Part shown: positions 59,413 through 64,000 of the stretch, in pieces
How positions within the stretch are numbered: the stretch's first letter is position 1
Layout of the letters: every line of letters begins with the position of its first letter
From: Laguncularia racemosa
Lineage: Eukaryota; Streptophyta; Magnoliopsida; Myrtales; Combretaceae
Reading direction: 5' to 3'
NCBI GenBank assembly: GCA_037954665.1
Contig: JBBMOL010000225.1
Span: 372,001 to 436,000 of the forward strand
DNA: 64,000 nt
The notes under the pieces: model-generated
What the model saw: only the letters and a program-made list of their open reading frames with translations
Databases searched by the model: none
Told to the model about the DNA's origin: nothing
Made by a program: the position numbers and the translations under genes

Positions 59413-60592
59413 AAGACGAATGGCAAAAAGGTGTCAAGTAAACTAAAACCTGATGTATAGCTGGATGGCTCCCATCCGCTGGGTACGGTTCCTTTGTTGA
59501 TCTGTGATGTGAAATGCATGATCTTTGCTTGTTGTAGTACGTGTGAAAATGATATGTAGTGGATTGTTTATGGGACTTCACTGGGTCCCTATGGATTGTT
59601 CTTGGTAGTTACTTCATTGCCTTCAATGAGAATTGGATGCAATTATATATGTTGTTTGGTCACCATGAATAAATTAATTATGGAAATGGACTCGATTAAA
59701 ACTTGACATGCATTCCCACGAGACATTTCATGAGATTGAAGGCCATCACTACTATAAGATGTGCTGGAAGTGATCAGAGGATCACTGTTCCACCAAATGC
59801 GAAACTAAGTGATTAGGGGATTGTCGTGCCTTGACGGTTCCGAGTCCGACTTGTCTCTTGAGGGTGTAATGCTTGGTGTATTGAGGCATTTGCGCCTAAA
59901 ACATTAAAGCTAAGAAATAGTATAAATAAGTGATAAGAGTAATAAAGATGTGAGTAAGACTCGAGCACTGATGGTGGCTTCGAAATCCCTAACCCAAGAT
60001 CAAGGGGGGGCATAAACCCTAAACTTCACGTCGATTACCAGAAGACCACATGAGATGTTACATTCATATGGTTGTTATGCATAGCATATGTTTTGATAAC
60101 TTGATTTGAAATTGCTTATGTGTATGTAGCATTGAAAGTGTTACCATCTCATTCGCTAAGCTATAGTGTGCTCACCCCTCCATAGACCCTCTTTGCAGGT
60201 AGCAATTATGAAAGCTCAGGATGGGATAAGATGTGAAGTGTTGAGAGTTTTGGAAGACCAGAATGACAAAGTAAGAATTGTGAAGGATGGATTATTGGGA
60301 TGAAATGTTAGGACCCCTATGTAAATAAGAATTGAAGTTGTGAAACCTAGAATTTATCCTATTTTACTAGCTGGTAAGGGATACCGATTCTCTACGATCA
60401 TAGTTGACCGTGGGATATGAGATCCATAGTTATATTTTATTATCTAATTATATGTACTAGGATTAGTAGTAAATGTAATTATTTACTTAGAGTTTTGCGA
60501 CTTTAGCTCGTAAGATGATTATCATGTAACAGGTGCACACGTGCCATGATGATTTTAGTGGAAACTTCTAGGCCCCCTTTCGGGGTGTGATA
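59413..60592 (-). other. C2 start segment
   Basis: Reverse complement of the first part of family C; matches 11153-11900 and 15852-16672 (GTGCACACGTGCC box near 60533-60545, terminus CGGGGTGTGATA). No gene. Confidence 0.8.
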
Positions 60593-62863
60593 GTTCGCAC
60601 TTAGTGGAACAGTAATCCTTTGATTACTTTTGGTGAGCCCTATAGTAGTGATGGCTTTCAATTTCATGCAATGTTTCATGTAAATGCATGTCTAGTTTTA
60701 AATTAAGTCCAATCCTTCAATTAATTGATTCGGGGTTATCAAACAATATATAATCACAAATCAATCCACATTCAAAATGATAAAGTAACTATCAAACATT
60801 TAAGACATATAAGTCTATGAATAACCAATAGGAACTAAGTCAATCCCATAAGCAAAACAATTACACCTTACATTTACATTCATCACAACAAGAAACATCA
60901 AACATTACATGTCTTAGATATGATAAGAAAGATCAGACTGACCAAGTGGAATAAGTCAAGTCAAACACAAAATCATAATTAAATAAATTTTAAAATGAGT
61001 CATCATATGAGACCAAATCAATAATAGCATAATACAACTTAAATCACATCGACCGTTAAATCAACCACTTGGGTTTGATTTATGGTTCTCATCCCTTGAC
61101 ACCTCTATGTCATTTCACCTCAATCATTTGGGATTGATTTACAATTCTCATTCTTTAACACCCCTGTGTCATTGCATCTCTCAAATGCTCAATTTTACAC
61201 ATATTTAAGAGTCAAACAAGGTAGTCACATATATATCCCTTCTAAGCCCTCAAGTACCTACTTATATATAAAATATATATATATATATAGATTTATAAAC
61301 GTATTTTTAACTAAAGGATAAATTTGCTAAGCACCTCCCCTCACATACTTAAGAGGGGCAAGAAAAATATAATTGTTAAGTTTGCAAAATAAAAATTTGC
61401 ACTTATGATTTGTATAGTTATATGCATAAATGTATTCTATAAATATAATAGGAAAATAATTTTGTCTAAGCATATATACATATTCAGAAGTAGATTCTTA
61501 TATGTGTATATAATGATATATATATAATTTATTCCAGTTCTACATACCTTTACAGTAGCTATAGAAGGAAAAGTTAGGTTTATATATTTTAGTTTAGTTT
61601 GAAGAAGACAATGTTGAATCACGGTATTAGGCCTCTAGGAATAGCACTAGAAAAATGGTGCAAAGTGTAATCGTTAAGATAGTGATATCTAAACCCATAG
61701 CCCATTCTATCATCTACATTATTAAGACAGTATTTATCTATAACTTATCTAACTACCAATTTCTTCATAAACTTCCTTTCCAAACTCATTTAACCCCACT
61801 ATATACCTTAAAAATAATAATAACCACAATCAATTTGCAACCACAACTAAGCAAGTAAATTCACAAACACAGATCATATCAACATTTAACACAATATTGT
61901 AGCATATCATAAAGTTTCCCACTCACTTGGATATCTTAACTTTAAAACTCTAAATAACTCCCGAGAACTTGTGTGAATCCGGATCTTTTACCTAATAATA
62001 AATGGATAACAAACTTAAAGCTAACTCTACAAGTTAAACTCACTAAACTTAAAATAAAAATGAAATCTAAATAACATTTTTTTTAAATTCATATGGAATT
62101 TTAGCTTAAATCTAGAACTCGAAATTTACCTAACAAGTGTGGTCTTGTTGTGAAGTACTCCTTCTAAGGATCGCAATGGTGCTTACGGTTTTTTATTTGG
62201 AGTTAGTATGAGAAAGATATGGATTTTTGAAGTTTGAAGAGGAAAAAGAAAATCTTACCAAAGAAGACCGGAAAAGGAGAAGAAAAGAAAGAAGGAAGAA
62301 AGAAAAGAAAGGAAAAGAAAGGAGACAAATGTAGAGGTGCTGATCGAGGGAAATGAGAGGAGAGAGAAAAGAGAAGAATTTATAGTTAAAGAGGTTGGTT
62401 AGAGGATAATTATCTAATTACCGGTTCGGTTAGTACGCGTATTAATATTTAATTATATTATCTAAATTATAATATTTTTATATAAAAATTTACATGTATA
62501 CTAAATAAAATATTCTAAATATAAATATATACTTAAAAATTCTATTTAACTATCATAAATCTAAAATTTTAACTCTTACTTCTTATTTATTATATTTATC
62601 TAATATATCTCGTTTCTTTCTTATTTTTTAATTTTAAATCTATTATTATTTTTTATATGATTTCTGTTGTACATAAATTATTGAAATAGTATTAACATAT
62701 TATAGTGATTATTAATTTTTTAATTTTTTTTATTATTACTTTTCTCAAAATTTTTAGAATCTCGAAAATATTATACTTGTTACCTTAGTCTAGAAGTAAT
62801 TATTGTTCCACTTATTTTCTTTAATTTTAGTATAGTTTTTCGGAATTTTTGGGGTGTTTCAAG

Positions 62864-63220
62864 TAGAATTGGGAATGCGAGGCGGGTCGTGCGGGCCGGC
62901 CCACACTACCCATAAATTTTTGTAAGGCGGGTTAGGAAGATGTGACTCGCAACTAGTGCGGGCTGTTTTGACCCACCTCGTGTGGCCTGTGGGGCGGGGC
63001 GGGGCACATCGTGCAGGTGCGGGTTGGCTTGCATGGCCCAAACTTTGTTAAAAATGAAAAGACTGAACGGGATTACTTTGTTGAATTATTATGTGCAGGG
63101 TTAATGGGGCGGGCGGGTCGAATTTTTTGACCCGTAGCATGTGCGGGCTAGCCCGCAGCGACCCGTGGGTCGCTGCGAGTCAGGTCGAGTCGACCCGTTT
63201 GGCTCGCATTCCTAGCTCTA
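62864..63220. mobile_element. M1: hAT-like MITE, 357 bp
   Basis: Imperfect terminal inverted repeats (TAGAATTGGGAATGCGAGG at the left, TAGAGCTAGGAATGCGAGC on the other strand at the right) and an 8-bp duplication GTTTCAAG (62856-62863) / GTTTCAGG (63221-63228), 7 of 8. The 8-bp duplication and TAG-type ends point to the hAT superfamily. The interior is strikingly GC-rich, with CGGGC and GACCCG runs in inverted arrangement. No ORF. Confidence 0.82.
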
Positions 63221-63231
63221 GTTTCAGGTCG

Positions 63232-63410
63232 ACAACTTAAGCCTCTAAGGCTGGTGGTCCTCAACAATCTTAAAGTTGTCGGCCTTTAATTCCATCCCCA
63301 ACTTTCGTCTTTGTGATCTGCACTTCGAATAGGCCCGTGCTCTTTGCTCCCAACTCCTTATCTTGTCATTGATCATCCTTGGACCAATCCTCCTAATGTG
63401 ATCTTCATCA
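63232..63410 (-). repeat. Element H 5' LTR, part 2
   Basis: Continues 15851 across the GGTCG duplication (AGGTCG-ACAACTTAAGCC). It ends TTCATCA, that is TGATGAAGATC in sense, like the TGATGA starts of A1 and B1. Confidence 0.6.
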
Positions 63411-64000
63411 CATCCACCTGTTACTTCAATTCTCTAGCTTCTTCAAGATTCATGCGATATGTAGGCCGATTTGACATGACTGACAATCAATGGTATGTTC
63501 AATGCCTCTCATGGGTGGTAATCCTTTAGGTAACTCATCAGGGAATATATCCATGCACTCATCTAGTATTTGGTTCACAACTGGAGGAAACTATTCTCGT
63601 CCATCCACTTCTAACACATATCTCATTTGTAATAGATACACCGGTCTCTCTTCCTAGATTGCCTCCTTCAGTTCATGTTGTCCCACAAACAAGGTCTTCT
63701 TTTTAATAGTTTTATTAATTTGTCTCTATGCCTCTTGTACTTCAATAGCTGACATAGGATTCAATACAATGTGCTTACCCTCCTTCTTGAATACATAGGT
63801 GTTCCTAAACCCATCATATAACACCCTCCTATCATATAAGCAAGGTCTACCAAGCAGTATGTGTGATGCACACATAGGAAGAATATCACACATAATCTCA
63901 TTGTGGTACTTTTCCCTTATGCTGAATGGAACTTTAGCCCATTGAGTGACATGTAGATTTCTTTGTTCACTCAACCAGTGTAATTTATAGGGCTTAGGAT
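63411..64000 (-). pseudogene. H2: protease, linker and RT start of a Ty3 polyprotein
   Basis: Minus-strand order from the right: protease C-terminal half (63974-63726: EIMCDILPMCASHILLGRPCLYDRR), linker (VYLLQMRYVLEVDGRE), then the RT lead-in (DIFPDELPKGLPPMRGIEH near 63510) and a degraded RPTYRMNLEEARELK segment ending at 63411, where element H seems to be inserted. Stops and a frameshift break it. Its linker is the closest match to the linker kept in the D-family proteins, so it may belong to the autonomous parent family. It lacks the 26-residue repeats at that point. Confidence 0.72.

Larger units (their letters stand above)
16673..60592 (-). mobile_element. C2: inverted family C solo LTR inserted in C1, host of four later insertions
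   Basis: TSD GTTCG at 16668-16672 and 60593-60597. It is collinear with C3/C1 on the minus strand: the end part is 16673-17263, followed by 21503-23651, 47571-48518, 55135-55312 and the start part 59413-60592. Its start terminus reads TA instead of CA on the plus strand. Removing D1, the Ty3 array, B1 and D2 at their TSDs restores family C order. Own sequence is about 5 kb, longer than C3, mainly because of 21840-23640, which has no counterpart in C1 or C3. Its free stretches hold no convincing gene. Small ORFs at 47689-47874 and 48839-49045 (the latter in B1) are not recognisable. Confidence 0.78.
15852..63226 (+). mobile_element. C1: solo LTR of family C, split by C2 and everything nested in it
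   Basis: TSD GGTCG at 15847-15851 and 63227-63231. The start TGTCACGCCC at 15852 matches C3 and C2. The left part 15852-16672 and the right part 60598-62861 join across the GTTCG duplication of C2 into one sequence collinear with C3 (...CCCCTAGTCACTTAGTTCG-CACTTAGTGG...). The right tip is interrupted by the MITE at 62864-63220. The right part 60598-62855 is AT-rich, with a TA run (61260-61290), a purine-rich block (62220-62390) and no gene. The element's own length is about 3.1 kb. Confidence 0.8.

Overview
This window is repeat-rich DNA from a flowering plant. I find no host gene, tRNA, rRNA, CRISPR array or bacterial-type operon. Almost every base belongs to LTR retrotransposons. The plant assignment rests on the element families: Ty3 (gypsy-type) elements primed by initiator tRNA-Met, and a Ty1/copia element of Sirevirus type that carries a plant-specific extra ORF. 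The species cannot be named from this sequence. The Ty3 polyproteins resemble plant chromoviruses, perhaps the CRM branch, so a pericentromeric or other heterochromatic origin is likely (inference).

The layout is a nest of insertions that can be taken apart with target-site duplications (TSDs). The outermost layer is a minus-strand Ty3 pol fragment H2 (63411-64000). It seems to be interrupted by a minus-strand Ty3 element H, whose pieces lie at 3250-3616, 10253-11152, 14583-15851 and 63232-63410. Three elements interrupt H directly on the left: D0 (left edge to 3249, non-autonomous), A1 (3617-10252, TSD ATAAC) and a 3.4-kb solo LTR C3 (11153-14582, TSD CAGCA). The LTR of H is split by a second member of the solo-LTR family, C1 (15852-63226, TSD GGTCG). 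C1 is split by a third member in the opposite orientation, C2 (16673-60592, TSD GTTCG).

C2 carries four further insertions: D1 (17264-21497, non-autonomous, minus strand); a 23.9-kb Ty3 array of four LTRs and three interiors (23652-47565, minus strand); B1 (48519-55129, Ty3, plus strand); and D2 (55318-59407, non-autonomous, plus strand). The third LTR of the array contains a Sirevirus-like copia element S1 (35246-45372). A 357-bp hAT-like MITE (62864-63220) sits at the right tip of C1. The deepest path is H2 > H > C1 > C2 > array > S1, six layers.

Nearly all gag-pol reading frames are broken. A1 and the second array unit keep one uninterrupted frame and are damaged mainly by in-frame stops, most of them C-to-T or G-to-A changes. 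A2 and B1 also have frameshifts. The frames still open are the S1 reverse transcriptase/RNase H ORF, the S1 extra ORF downstream of pol, and a minus-strand ORF of at least 365 codons in D0 that runs off the left edge of the window.

The most unusual material is the D family. These are 4-kb Ty3-derived elements with about 1.04-kb LTRs and about 2-kb interiors. They encode one chimeric protein: a Gag head, three 26-residue repeats, the protease-RT linker of an autonomous Ty3 element, and a polyprotein tail encoded inside the 3' LTR. They lack reverse transcriptase and integrase and are presumably mobilised by an autonomous relative (inference).
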